A DNA stretch of 64,000 bases from Nocardia xishanensis NBRC 101358 (GCF_001613365.1 NZ_BDCF01000015.1:62001-126000); one strand, 5' to 3'; positions 41,138-50,154 are shown, counted from the stretch's first letter. Notes: a model not told the origin generated them from the letters alone. A program made the numbers and translations.

Positions 41138-41878
41138 TCAGACGGTGTACCCGCCGTCCACGGCGAGGGCGGTGCCGGTCACGTAGCGACCGCCGGCACC
41201 CGCGAGGTATGCCACCGCGGCGGCGATGTCCTCGGCCTCGCCGTACCGGCCCAGGGCTGTGAGGGAGCGCTGGAAATCGGCGGTCTCGCCGTCGGCCGGG
41301 TTCATGTCGGTGTCGATCGGGCCCGGGTCCACGACGGTGGCGGTGATTCCCAGCGGACCCAGCTCACGGGCAAGTCCCTTGGTCAGCCCGATGAGCGCGG
41401 ATTTCGCCGTAGCCTGCAAGACGAAGTTCGAGCCAGGAACGCGCCCGTTGAAGCACGACCCGATGCTGATGATCCGCCCACCGTCACCCATGTGCCTGGC
41501 AGCGGCTTGGGCGGCCAGGAACACCGACCGGATGTCCACGGCGAGTACGCGATCCAGGTCGGCAGCCGACACCTCGGCCAGTGGGCCGTAGGCGAGGAAG
41601 CCCGCGTTGTTCACCAGGATGTCGATGCGGCCGAACTCCCGCACCACCTGCTCCACCGCCTCCGCCGCGCTCTCTGGACGGGCCAGGTCGGCCTGGATGA
41701 CCATGGCCCTGCCGCCATTCGCCTCGATCTGTTCGGCGACCGCACGCGCTTGGTCCACTGCCTGGACATAGGTCAGCGCGATCGCCGCCCCTGCGCCGGC
41801 CAGCCGCTGCGATATCGCCGCGCCGATCCCTCGGCTGCCACCGGTCACCAGCGCTACCTTGCCGGTCAGGTCACTCAT
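41138..41878 (-). CDS. Short-chain dehydrogenase/reductase, Tyr replaced
   Basis: A 246-residue classical SDR: VALVTGGSRGIGAAIS (TGxxxGxG), ILVNNAGFLAYGP (NNAG), IISIGSCFNGRVPGSN (active Ser region), then LQATAKSALIG where YxxxK is expected. The aligned position of Tyr is Gln; Lys is kept. The C-terminus is typical (VTGTALAVDGGYTV). Start 41878 follows GAGGAGAA. It is divergent from MerR at 41975 with a dyad centred in the long 20-bp spacer between -35 and -10 candidates, the classical MerR promoter layout. The loss of Tyr suggests an altered or lost oxidoreductase reaction. Confidence 0.9.
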   Translation of the reverse strand: MSDLTGKVALVTGGSRGIGAAISQRLAGAGAAIALTYVQAVDQARAVAEQIEANGGRAMVIQADLARPESAAEAVEQVVREFGRIDILVNNAGFLAYGPLAEVSAADLDRVLAVDIRSVFLAAQAAARHMGDGGRIISIGSCFNGRVPGSNFVLQATAKSALIGLTKGLARELGPLGITATVVDPGPIDTDMNPADGETADFQRSLTALGRYGEAEDIAAAVAYLAGAGGRYVTGTALAVDGGYTV

Positions 41879-41930
41879 CGATGTTCTCCTCTGTACGACG
41901 GGGTGTTCACTGCGCCGGCATGGTAGAAGT

Positions 41931-41944
41931 TGACATTGGTGTCA
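41931..41944. promoter_or_regulatory. MerR operator between SDR and MerR
   Basis: Dyad TGACA-TTGG-TGTCA. For the minus-strand SDR, candidate -35 TTGCAC (41946-41951) and -10 TACCAT (41920-41925) are 20 bp apart with the dyad between them, as in MerR-activated promoters. Confidence 0.7.
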
Positions 41945-41974
41945 GGTGCAAGCCTTTGTCATGCGAGGTGAGGA

Positions 41975-42379
41975 ATGCGGATCGGTGAGCTGGCCCGCCG
42001 CAGCGGGGTGAGCGAGCGCTCCCTTCGCTACTACGAGGCACAAGGACTGCTGACAGCGCAGCGCACCTCCGGCGGCCACCGCGACTACGGCGAATGGGCG
42101 GTCGACCGCGTCGTACGCATCCAAACCCTCTATGCCGCAGGCTTGAACAGCAGGAAGATCGCGCAACTGCTGCCTTGCATGAGAGACGCCGACGGTCGCC
42201 CGAACGAGATCGCCACACCCAAACTGGTCGACGAACTCACCGCGGAGCGCGACCGCATCGACCGCATGATCGCCGATCTGATTCGCTCCCGCGATGTCCT
42301 GGACGAAGTGATCGATTCGGCGTCGGAGAGCGCAGCTACGGGCCAACCTGCATTTACGCATCCGCACCCAGCGCGCTGA
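41975..42379 (+). CDS. MerR-family transcriptional regulator
   Basis: A 134-residue regulator: MRIGELARRSGVSERSLRYY (HTH), AQGLLTAQRTSGGHRDYGEW (wing), then a long coiled coil with LNSRKIAQLLPCMRDADG and LTAERDRIDRMIADLIRSRD. No obvious metal-ligand Cys cluster is seen; the single Cys in LLPCM is typical of drug- or redox-responsive MerR members. It is divergent from the SDR, and its operator shares sequence with the site before the MerR mini-gene. Likely role: local activation of the SDR (inference). Confidence 0.92.
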   Translation: MRIGELARRSGVSERSLRYYEAQGLLTAQRTSGGHRDYGEWAVDRVVRIQTLYAAGLNSRKIAQLLPCMRDADGRPNEIATPKLVDELTAERDRIDRMIADLIRSRDVLDEVIDSASESAATGQPAFTHPHPAR

Positions 42380-42544
42380 CGCACACGCACCTGTACCAGC
42401 GGATGATCAGCATGCGGGCATTTCGACCTGCCCGCCTTCGAGATCGACAGCACGGCCCGGTTCGTCGCCCGGCGCCTCGGACGAATTGGCACGTCGCGTG
42501 CGGCTGCTCCGCACCGTGCTGTCGCCGGCGCGGTCCCGGGCGCG

Positions 42545-42700
42545 GTGAAGATATGGGCCACAACGGGTTCCGCCGCCGCAGCGTTCGGTTCGGTGGTCGG
42601 CGGGGCGCTGGTCGTCGCCGTGCTGATCGCCATTCTCGGATCGCTCGATGCCGCCGACCGGATGCCGACCGCATTTCGCCAGATCGCGATGTGCGAATGA
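42545..42700 (+). CDS. Possible small membrane peptide
   Basis: A GTG-started 51-residue frame with one strong hydrophobic helix (AFGSVVGGALVVAVLIAILG). No good ribosome binding site. Its reading may extend further upstream without a start, as in a remnant. The rest of 42380-42878 holds nothing supported; a short TGTG/CACA dyad (42848-42868) precedes TetR. Confidence 0.2.
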   Translation: MKIWATTGSAAAAFGSVVGGALVVAVLIAILGSLDAADRMPTAFRQIAMCE

Positions 42701-42878
42701 AGCCCCTCAGCTGCATGCAATCAGGAGCGGGTATGCGTGGCACGGGGCGATCCTCGGCTTGATCATGAGCCGGATACGGTTGCGTCGAGTGGCGACGATG
42801 AAGAGCAGAGCTCACCGGCAGGGGAGCCGGATGGATGACCTGATGAGCACACATGTGGGCGCTGTGTGAGGACCTGAT

Positions 42879-43550
42879 ATGAAAGTGCGGGTGGAACACA
42901 AGCAGCTGCTGGAACCGACCCTGACGGCCTTACCGCACGGGCCGCACGGTCTTGCTCGTGATCTGGTGACGGGGTCGCAGCGTCAGCGGCTCCTGTTCGC
43001 GGTGACGGTGGTCGTCGCAGAACGCGGCTATCTCAATGTGACGGTCGCCGATATCGCTGCGGCGGCCAAGGTTTCGCGTCGCACTTTCTATCAGCACTTC
43101 CCGGACAAGGAAGCGTGCTTCCTCGCCGCGGCCGAGACGGGTCGCGATCTGATGATCGAGCATCTCGAGCGGGCGATGACGCAGGTGTTGTCCGAACGGC
43201 TGGAGCCCCGCGAGACTCTTCGGCGCGGCATTCGCGAGTATCTCACTCTGTTGCGTGACGAACCATCGTTCGCGCGCTCGTTCTACCTGGAAACCGCCGT
43301 GGCCGGATCACGCGCGATCGAGTCGTTCGAACGTTGCCAACACTGGTTCGCCGGATACATTCGGTCGTGGCGCAAAACGGTAGGCCCCGTCGATCCGTCG
43401 GTCCCCGATTATGCCTATCTCGCGGTGACCGACGCGACCAACGAGGCCGTCCGCCGAACCCTACGTGCCGGAGGTGACTTGCTCGAGCTCGAGGACACCG
43501 TGATGTACATCCACCACGCGCTGCTCGGGCCGGCAACGCCGGTCGACTAG
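42879..43550 (+). CDS. TetR-family transcriptional regulator
   Basis: A 223-residue regulator with HTH at about 35-80 (LLFAVTVVVAERGYLNVTVA, DIAAAAKVSRRTFYQHFPDK) and a ligand domain typical of TetR_C regulators of this size (LLRDEPSFARSFYLETAVAG). Single gene; its 3' end overlaps the convergent beta-helix gene by 4 bp. Target and ligand are unknown. Confidence 0.9.
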   Translation: MKVRVEHKQLLEPTLTALPHGPHGLARDLVTGSQRQRLLFAVTVVVAERGYLNVTVADIAAAAKVSRRTFYQHFPDKEACFLAAAETGRDLMIEHLERAMTQVLSERLEPRETLRRGIREYLTLLRDEPSFARSFYLETAVAGSRAIESFERCQHWFAGYIRSWRKTVGPVDPSVPDYAYLAVTDATNEAVRRTLRAGGDLLELEDTVMYIHHALLGPATPVD

Positions 43551-44641
43551 GACTTGATTCTGTCTCCCGCCCCGGTGAGATCGCAGGACTTGTCGTCGCT
43601 GGTGTTACCGCCGTCGGAGACGATTTTCGCGAACACCTTCGCGCAGTTGGCAAGAGCGGTACCGACGGTATTCGCCGTAATAGTCGAGTTCCGCAATACG
43701 ACGGTGCCCAACGGAACGTCGACCCGATCGGTCACCTGGTGCGGGAGGGTGTCGAGGTAGGCCGGCGCCACGTTGATGCCGCCGCCGGCGTCCGAGGCAG
43801 TGTTTCCGGTGATCGTCGCACGATCGAAAGTCACCACGCCCCGGCCTCGGACGTCTACGCCGCCGCCGCGACCGGCGAATCCACCAGGGCGATACCACTC
43901 TTTGGGATTGATCACGCGGTTGTCGGAGATCGTCGAGTCGGTGAAGGTGCAGGTGTTATCGCACCGAACGCCGCCCGCTTCGCCGGCTGTATTACCGGTG
44001 ATGGTCGTATTCTTCGTCTGCAGATCCGACCCCGGCACGTTGAAGATCCCGCCGCCGTAACCGGCGCTGTTACCTCGAACGACGACGTCGTCGAGTACCA
44101 GATTCGACGAATTGGCGATGCCGCCCCCGCCGGTGTCGTAGAAGGGGATCTCGTGCTGGGCGGTGACGCCGCCGGTCACGGTCAATCCCGCCAACGTCAC
44201 GGGCGAGGCAATACTGAACACCCTGTCGATCCCGTTGGCGTCCAGTATCGTCCGGTCGCGGCCTGCGCCTCGCAGTACCGTCGGCGCGGTGAGGTTCAGG
44301 TCTCCCGTGGTCGGATCGGCGTTGCGGCCCTGCACTTTGCCGGGGTCGGGCGGTATCGCCAGAATGTACCGTCCTGCGGGCACCACGATCGTACTGCCTG
44401 GATGGGCATTGGCCGTCTGCACCGCGGCGCGCAATGTGCAGGTGTTGGATGCCGTGCGGCATTGCCCGCCTCCGGGGTCGGTCGCGACCTCGTCCGCTGT
44501 GCTGTTCACAGTGATCACTCCTGGCGAATTCCCAGGTGCGTTGTCGGCGTGGGCCGCCCCGGAGAATCCGGCTGTGCTTCCAGCGACCAGGGCGGTGATC
44601 GCGACGGCACGGGCCGCCGCGGCAGATGTGCTTCTCTTCAT
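43547..44641 (-). CDS. Secreted right-handed beta-helix protein
   Basis: A 364-residue exported protein. The signal peptide (MKRSTSAAAARAVAITALVA, cut near GAAHADNAP) precedes ITVNSTADEVATDPGGGQCR and CTLRAAVQTANAHPG, a CSLREA-type motif found at the start of secreted beta-helix proteins. The rest is made of short Asn/Gly/Thr repeats of parallel-beta-helix type (GGGIFNVPGSDLQTKNTTIT, ITGNTAGEAGGVRCDN). Cys pairs suggest disulfides. It may be a surface protein or carbohydrate-active protein; no catalytic motif is recognised. Confidence 0.82.
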   Translation of the reverse strand: MKRSTSAAAARAVAITALVAGSTAGFSGAAHADNAPGNSPGVITVNSTADEVATDPGGGQCRTASNTCTLRAAVQTANAHPGSTIVVPAGRYILAIPPDPGKVQGRNADPTTGDLNLTAPTVLRGAGRDRTILDANGIDRVFSIASPVTLAGLTVTGGVTAQHEIPFYDTGGGGIANSSNLVLDDVVVRGNSAGYGGGIFNVPGSDLQTKNTTITGNTAGEAGGVRCDNTCTFTDSTISDNRVINPKEWYRPGGFAGRGGGVDVRGRGVVTFDRATITGNTASDAGGGINVAPAYLDTLPHQVTDRVDVPLGTVVLRNSTITANTVGTALANCAKVFAKIVSDGGNTSDDKSCDLTGAGDRIKS

Positions 44642-45245
44642 CGAGTCTGTGATCCGATCATGAACATCGAGTGGGGTACGCTCGCGTATAAGTAGGGAAC
44701 GCGAATGATTACAACTTTCTAGCAGAAGGACGCACCAACCGGGGGCTTACCGAGAATCTTGTGGCACTTACCAATTCGGCTCGGTCGGTATTGTGGCTCC
44801 TCGGCTTTCGAGGACGACTCCGGGTCCACAGGTCATCCTCGGCCTCGCGAATGTTCATCGAGTCTCGACCGTCTCAGCGGGCGTCCGGTAGTGCCGAAGA
44901 GTTCCCGCGAATGTTGTGCTGCACGGCAAACGCGCGGGTGCCCGCGCCATCGTCCGCGCCGTTCTGGGCACAAGATCACGAGCGGGCAACTCTGGGGGAT
45001 AAGAGTTTTTCGGTCTCCGCGGGCGACCACATCGAGAAACGCCCCTCCCGCACATGACCGACGTCGATACCGGGGCTATGGGCCGCCAGTTCTGCCCTCG
45101 AGGGCGTCGATCCTCTCGAACGTGCGACGAACGCACGCTGACGGTTTCCGTCGCCCGTTGGTCGTCGCACGGCGCGTACCGGGGGAGGGGCATGCCCCGC
45201 GGATCCGGGCGCCGAGTCCGGCCGCCGAGCCGGAAGTCGGCGCCC
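44642..45245. other. Intergenic region upstream of the beta-helix gene
   Basis: About 600 bp with AT-richer sequence near 44680-44720 that probably carries the beta-helix promoter. No coding frame is convincing. Confidence 0.4.
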
Positions 45246-46208
45246 TCAGCTGACAGTGTGGCTGGCGGATGGCTTGTGGCGACCGGGCATGAATCGGTTG
45301 GTCCGTGCCTGGTAGTCGCGATAGCCCGGCCTCTTCTGCGCGCTGTAGTACTCGGCCGGGACAGCGCCGGTGTAGAACACGAGACACCAGTACATGATCG
45401 CCGACAGCGCGAACAGTCCGATGCCGGCGGCGATCGCCGCGACGGGTGTGAATTCGTCGAACGCTTTGCCTAGCACCGGCAAGCACAGGACGATGATCGC
45501 GTTCCACTGCATCCACTGGAAGAAGTAGTTGGGGTGTCGGCTGTAGCTCCAGAGTCCGACGTCGCAATGCCCCCGCGTATTGGTCGTCGACATCGACCGG
45601 ACGAAACGCATTTTCTGAAGGTCGGCGACCGACTCCAGCACCCACGACACCGCCCACAGGACGATGCCTGCCGCTGCGACCGCGCTTATTCCGGCACCGT
45701 CGATCGCGATCACCAGCGCTGCCGGTACGGCCATGACGGTGATGTTCGAGACTGCCTGGACCATGATCTCGGCTACGATGTCGAGCCGCTCGCTGCCCAG
45801 GGTGGCCTTTGCCCACCGCTTTCGCTGGAACCGATAGCGCGGCAGCTCGCGGTCGAGTTCGCCGTGGCGCCACAGGGCGAGCGCGGCGAGACCCATGCGT
45901 CCGCCCATCACCAGGAAGACGACGGCCACAGCTATGGCGAGCGGGGATCTGTCGCTCATCGCGAGCGTCAGGACGCCGAGGGCGACGAGTCCCCAGGGCC
46001 ACGCGATGTCGACATAGGACATCCGGAGAGTGCGCCACCCCGGGATGCAGGCGGCGCCCACGAAGATGGCGAGCTGGACGCCGAGGTTCACCAGCAGGAA
46101 ATCCCGCAGCGCCGACTCGGTGAGCATGGCGCCGAGGACGACCAGGGAAGCGAGGGATGGGAGGGCGCGGTTCGCTAGTCCTCGCGCGTTGCTCGATGGG
46201 GAGGGCAT
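45246..46208 (-). CDS. DUF1295 membrane protein (steroid-reductase/ICMT-like)
   Basis: A 320-residue integral membrane protein with about seven to eight helices. The C-terminal RHPNYFFQWMQWNAI and EYYSAQKRPGYRDYQARTNR match the DUF1295/isoprenylcysteine-methyltransferase-like reductase fold that binds NADPH or SAM. Start at ATG 46208; an in-frame TTG two codons upstream is possible. A 13-bp dyad lies upstream, facing a divergent TetR gene. In actinomycetes DUF1295 proteins occur near lipid genes; the reaction is unproven. Confidence 0.87.
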   Translation of the reverse strand: MPSPSSNARGLANRALPSLASLVVLGAMLTESALRDFLLVNLGVQLAIFVGAACIPGWRTLRMSYVDIAWPWGLVALGVLTLAMSDRSPLAIAVAVVFLVMGGRMGLAALALWRHGELDRELPRYRFQRKRWAKATLGSERLDIVAEIMVQAVSNITVMAVPAALVIAIDGAGISAVAAAGIVLWAVSWVLESVADLQKMRFVRSMSTTNTRGHCDVGLWSYSRHPNYFFQWMQWNAIIVLCLPVLGKAFDEFTPVAAIAAGIGLFALSAIMYWCLVFYTGAVPAEYYSAQKRPGYRDYQARTNRFMPGRHKPSASHTVS

Positions 46209-46226
46209 GCGCAAACGGTAAGATAT

Positions 46227-46239
46227 AAGTTAGTAACTT
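46227..46239. promoter_or_regulatory. TetR operator between DUF1295 and TetR genes
   Basis: Perfect dyad AAGTTA-G-TAACTT in the 58-bp gap between divergent starts at 46208 and 46267; it probably controls both. Confidence 0.68.
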
Positions 46240-46266
46240 GCAAGTGGTGGTACTACCCTTCGGGGT

Positions 46267-46878
46267 GTGACGAGAGGGCAGACGAAGCCACGGCGAACCC
46301 AAGCCGAACGACGAGCGGAGACCCAGGATCGGCTGCTCAGAGCGACGGTATCGATGCTCGTCGAGCAGGGGTTCGTCGCGTTGAGCGCTGCGGCGGTGGC
46401 CGCGCGTGCCGGCGTCAGCCAGGGCGCGATGCAGCACTACTACCCGACGAAGGCCGCGTTGGTGAAGGCCGCTCTCGAGCGCATCGTCGAACGCTACGTG
46501 GCCGATGTGCAGGCCGAGGTCGGCCCGTTGCCGCCCGGCGCCGGGAGGTTCGAGGCGCTGCTCGACTTGCTGTGGGAGGTTCACAACCTGCCGATAAGCC
46601 GTGCGCTGCTCCAGCTGTACGCCGTAGCCCACAACGATGAGGATGTCGCCGACGTCGCGGCCATGATGGCGAACCTCGCGACTACCGCCGTCAGCGATCT
46701 GGCTGGTGAGCTCGTTCCCGAGGTTGCGGCGCGAGACGGCTTCCGCGAATGGTTGCTCACCACTCTCGCCACATTGCGCGGCACCGCGCTCCTGGCGGTG
46801 CCCGGGGCCGAACAGGCCCACCTGCACTGGCCCATACTCCGCGACCGGCTGACGGCCTCACTCCCGGCGTCGCCGTAG
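46267..46878 (+). CDS. TetR-family regulator divergent from DUF1295
   Basis: A 203-residue regulator. The HTH reads TQDRLLRATVSMLVEQGFVA, VAARAGVSQGAMQHYYPTKA, followed by a ligand domain (LLDLLWEVHNLPISRALLQL). GTG start at 46267. With the AAGTTA dyad in the short divergent region, control of the DUF1295 gene and itself is the most likely function. Confidence 0.9.
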   Translation: MTRGQTKPRRTQAERRAETQDRLLRATVSMLVEQGFVALSAAAVAARAGVSQGAMQHYYPTKAALVKAALERIVERYVADVQAEVGPLPPGAGRFEALLDLLWEVHNLPISRALLQLYAVAHNDEDVADVAAMMANLATTAVSDLAGELVPEVAARDGFREWLLTTLATLRGTALLAVPGAEQAHLHWPILRDRLTASLPASP

Positions 46879-47135
46879 TCGGACCGCGCGCACCGCGTGG
46901 AAGAGCGCAAGCATTCTCAGGGGGCCACCGCATCCGCCCGGACCCGGCCGATCGCAACGGCGCCTTGCGTCTGGCAGGCATGACAGCGGCTGTGCGACAC
47001 CGCCTTGCTCGGCGACTGTCCGGCCTCGACCACCGCTGACAGCTGCCAGGTTCGTGAATCACGTCACCTTCTGTCACGCGAGCGGACGGCCAGCTGTCCT
47101 ACCAGCAGTTGCCCCGCCGATCAGAAAGCTCCGAC

Positions 47136-48077
47136 ATGAGATCCCGAACGCTGTTCCAGCGACTCGCATCGACCGCGACGGTGCTACTCGCCGTCCTCGC
47201 CGTCATCACGGTGCCCATGGCCTATGCCTTGGCGGGGCCGGGTCCCTCCTACCAATCGCAGTACCTGACCCGTGTCGAATCCCGATATGCCGAAACCGAT
47301 CTGGCCAAGTTCCACTACACCCGGACCGGGACCGGCTCACCCGTCGTCTTGATCGCCGGAGGCGGGCTTTGGGGATACTCCTGGCGAGACGTTGTCCCGG
47401 CCCTGGCCGCCGAGCACACGGTCTACGCCGTCGATCTCCCGAGCCAGGGATTCACCGACCTGCATCGTGACGATTTCGCCTATGACCTGCCCGCGATGTC
47501 GGCGGCGATCGCGGGTTTCCTCGACGCCATCGGCCTATCCAGGGCGGCGATAGTCGGTCATTCGTGGGGAGGGGCCTGGAGCCTGTACTTCGCCGAACAG
47601 CACCCTGAACGAGTCGAGCAGCTGATTCTTCTCGATTCACCGGGCCTCGATGCCGAAAAGGCGCCTGTCACAACACTGTTCACCACGCCGCTGCTCGGTG
47701 AGCTGGCCACCGAGCTGACGACCCGCTCCGTCTACGCCGACAACATCCGTGGCACCTTCCACAACCGATACCTGGTCACCGAGGAAGTGATCGACGAACT
47801 CTACGCACCGTTCTCCCGCGCAGCGAACCGTGCAGGCTTCCTGTCACTCTGGCGGAACCTGGACTACCGGCTCACCGACGCCGGGCTTACTCGGATCACC
47901 GCACCCACCCTCGTGCTGTGGGGCGACCAGGACACCTGGCTCCCGACCGCCCAAGCTCATGAGCTGGCGCGGAGGATTCCGAATGCCACAGCAACCGTTC
48001 TTCCCGGCTGTGGGCACACAGTCCACGAGGACTGCCCGGCACAAACGAATGCCCTGCTGACCAGCTTTCTGCACTGA
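47136..48077 (+). CDS. Exported alpha/beta hydrolase
   Basis: A 313-residue alpha/beta hydrolase with an N-terminal signal or membrane anchor (LFQRLASTATVLLAVLAVIT). The fold is complete: IAGGGLWGYSW (oxyanion region), nucleophile in GHSWGGAW, the acid in LWGDQDTWLP and His in PGCGHTVHED. The region before it (46879-47135) holds nothing supported. Substrate unknown; the haloalkane dehalogenase/epoxide hydrolase superfamily or lipases are candidates. Start 47136 is chosen as the first ATG just before the basic n-region (MRSRT). Confidence 0.87.
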   Translation: MRSRTLFQRLASTATVLLAVLAVITVPMAYALAGPGPSYQSQYLTRVESRYAETDLAKFHYTRTGTGSPVVLIAGGGLWGYSWRDVVPALAAEHTVYAVDLPSQGFTDLHRDDFAYDLPAMSAAIAGFLDAIGLSRAAIVGHSWGGAWSLYFAEQHPERVEQLILLDSPGLDAEKAPVTTLFTTPLLGELATELTTRSVYADNIRGTFHNRYLVTEEVIDELYAPFSRAANRAGFLSLWRNLDYRLTDAGLTRITAPTLVLWGDQDTWLPTAQAHELARRIPNATATVLPGCGHTVHEDCPAQTNALLTSFLH

Positions 48078-48619
48078 AACGCACGAACGACGGACCGTCG
48101 CTTCGTCACCCTCGGCTCAAAAGCCTTCACTCCCATCGGCGACCACTCAGGACGATCCGGGGGGTGCCGTCGAGGAATTCCGCGACATCGGTGGCGAATT
48201 CGCTGGGCAGACTCGTCCGCGCGACATCTACCGGGAACGCGCAGGTGTCCTGATCGGCCACCCGCGCGGACCTCGGAGACGCGATCGAGTTCACCGAGCC
48301 GGAGGGCGGAACTCCCTGTGGCCAGGGCGGCCGACCCCGAGATCGAACCGCGATCCACTACTCAGCGCCCTTCACGATCAGCTCGATCCCAATGCTGGTG
48401 GTGGGATCGGTCTTTCGATGAACTCGATACAGCGCGGTAGGGAGATCGAGATGAGTCGACATGGTACGAGCGGCGCTTTCGCCCGGGTGTGGTCGAGGAT
48501 TGCCGCATTGTTCGCTGCGATCGGGCCGTGCGGTTCGCCCTGGGCATTTCTCGATCTACCGCCGGAGGACATCTTGCTGGTCGATCGAATGTACTCGACG
48601 ACAACGTCCAGCATGTGAC
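48078..48619. other. Intergenic stretch with two possible small remnants
   Basis: Minus strand 48127-48261 encodes a 44-residue frame (VADQDTCAFPVDVARTSLPS, then EFLDGTPRIVLSG) that looks like a C-terminal remnant. Plus strand 48451-48618 gives a 55-residue frame behind GGGAG (MSRHGTSGAFARVW). Neither is recognised, and both are low confidence. Confidence 0.3.
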
Positions 48620-49417
48620 TCAGTAATAGACCGGCCCGGGTACGCCGCCGCCCACCGCGATAGCGTCGCCGGTGATGGCGATGCTGCGTGGTGATGCGAG
48701 GAAGGTGACCACGTCGGCGACCTCTCGAGTGTCGATGACCCGGCGCACCGAGTTCGTCGTCAGTCCGGCTTCGAGTTCGGCGACCGTACTGCCCGACTCC
48801 TCGGCCTGCGCGGTCAAACGGTCGGTGAGACGTTCGGTTCTGGTCAAGCCCGGATGCACCACCGTCACATTGACACCCTTCGGGCCGAGTTCGTCCGCCA
48901 GGTTCTTCGTCAATGCCGATACGCTGATGTTGCGAATCGTCTGGGCGATGGAATTGGCTTGTCGCGCACCGAGTCCGCTGATGTTGATGATCCGGCCCCA
49001 GCCTTGCTCGACCAGATGCGGAGCGACCGCACGCGCCGTGCGCAGATAACCGAGCACCTTGATCTCGATCTCACGACGGACGATATCGTCGGTGGTCGCG
49101 GTCAGGTCCGTGGGAGATCCGGCGCTCCACGGCGTCGCGGCGGAATTCACCAGAATGTCGACGCCGCCCAATTCGGCGACCGTGCGCTGGACGAGTTGTC
49201 GGACCTGGTCGTCATCGCCGGTATCGGTAGGTATCGCGATCACTCGCCTGCCGGTCTCGTCGGCCAATGTTCGCGCGGCGGCCTCGAGTCGTTCGGCTGA
49301 ACGCGCCGCGATCACCACATCCACGCCTTCGGTCGCGAGTCCGCGAGCAATGGCCAGCCCGATGCCTCGGCTGCCGCCGGTCACGATGGCGCGCTTTCCA
49401 TCCAGGTTGAGATCCAC
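48620..49417 (-). CDS. Short-chain dehydrogenase/reductase lacking YxxxK
   Basis: A 265-residue SDR fold: AIVTGGSRGIGLAIARGLA and ILVNSAATPWSAG. After the active-site Ser region (INISGLGARQANS) the aligned YxxxK is replaced by QTIRN, so both Tyr and Lys appear to be lost. The following SALTKNLADELGPKGVNVTV is conserved, and the C-terminus (ITGDAIAVGGGVPGPVYY) is normal. A subgroup of SDRs with this change exists in actinobacteria, so it is not a random error. Single gene; function unknown. Confidence 0.88.
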   Translation of the reverse strand: MDLNLDGKRAIVTGGSRGIGLAIARGLATEGVDVVIAARSAERLEAAARTLADETGRRVIAIPTDTGDDDQVRQLVQRTVAELGGVDILVNSAATPWSAGSPTDLTATTDDIVRREIEIKVLGYLRTARAVAPHLVEQGWGRIINISGLGARQANSIAQTIRNISVSALTKNLADELGPKGVNVTVVHPGLTRTERLTDRLTAQAEESGSTVAELEAGLTTNSVRRVIDTREVADVVTFLASPRSIAITGDAIAVGGGVPGPVYY

Positions 49418-49785
49418 CCGGACGACGTTAGCGATCCAGCGCGGACTGGTGACCGATCCCGCTCGAGATGATGCGAAGTCCGCGCGGTCACGGCGATCTC
49501 CGCCAGATCGAGACGTGCTGACCGCTCTCGCTCGTGAAAGGCTCCCGCGCCCACCCGCCCCATCGCTCGCGCAGGCGTAGTCCGGCGAGTTCGGCCATGA
49601 GGTCCAGCGATGGTCGGCGACAGGACGCCGGGCAGATCCGGCGAGGTCATCCGCCCGGCGTGCGAATGGTCACAAGCCACACAGATCCGCTGAGGCGTCC
49701 GCTCGTCGTGTCCACCACGGACAACCGGCCTGTGCCGCGACAGCGGTAGTCGCGACGAGCGCCTCGACCATCGAACCGCGGAGTG
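49418..49785. other. Interval without supported genes
   Basis: About 370 bp between the SDR start and the 49786 gene end; only short shadow-type frames are seen. Confidence 0.4.
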
Positions 49786-50154
49786 TCAGCTCGCTGTTCT
49801 GTCCGGGTCCAGGCTCGCCGCGGTGAGATTCCGGGCGGCGAAACCGGCGATGGTGCATGCCTGGCGCGCGCGGGCTTCCGGGTGCGCGGTGCGCTGTTCC
49901 AGCGCGGCACGGATCCTCTCCAATGATGCGGTGGCTTCGCTGGTCGCTCGACGCAGCACGGCGTACCGGTGGTCGAGTTCGCGGTAAGCGAGGTCGATGT
50001 CGCAGTAGTGACGGTATAGATCATCGATGTGGTCGAGCAGGTCCTCTACCTCGCGTGTGGTCAGCGTGAGGTTTGGATGTTCCTCCCCCGAGAGAATCGC
50101 CTCGGCCGCGATCTCGGCACAGCGAGCGTGCAGTACATCGAGGATGTCGGGCAC
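49786..50154 (-). CDS. Helical hypothetical protein with strong Shine-Dalgarno
   Basis: A 122-residue soluble alpha-helical protein: VPDILDVLHARCAEIAAEAI, LTTREVEDLLDHIDDLYRHY, YAVLRRATSEATASLERIRA. Not recognised. The start is set at GTG 50154 because GGAGGTGATC (50158-50167), complementary to the 16S 3' end, lies just before it; an upstream TTG-started frame of 166 residues lacks such a site. DUF4254-like proteins, also present at 59024, have a similar helical His/Tyr-rich character. It is divergent from the giant carboxylase across 418 bp. Confidence 0.7.
   Translation of the reverse strand: MPDILDVLHARCAEIAAEAILSGEEHPNLTLTTREVEDLLDHIDDLYRHYCDIDLAYRELDHRYAVLRRATSEATASLERIRAALEQRTAHPEARARQACTIAGFAARNLTAASLDPDRTAS

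Noticed and set aside
45076..46827. 583-residue minus frame across DUF1295 and TetR
   Set aside because: It overlaps two well-supported genes on different strands and shows no family similarity.
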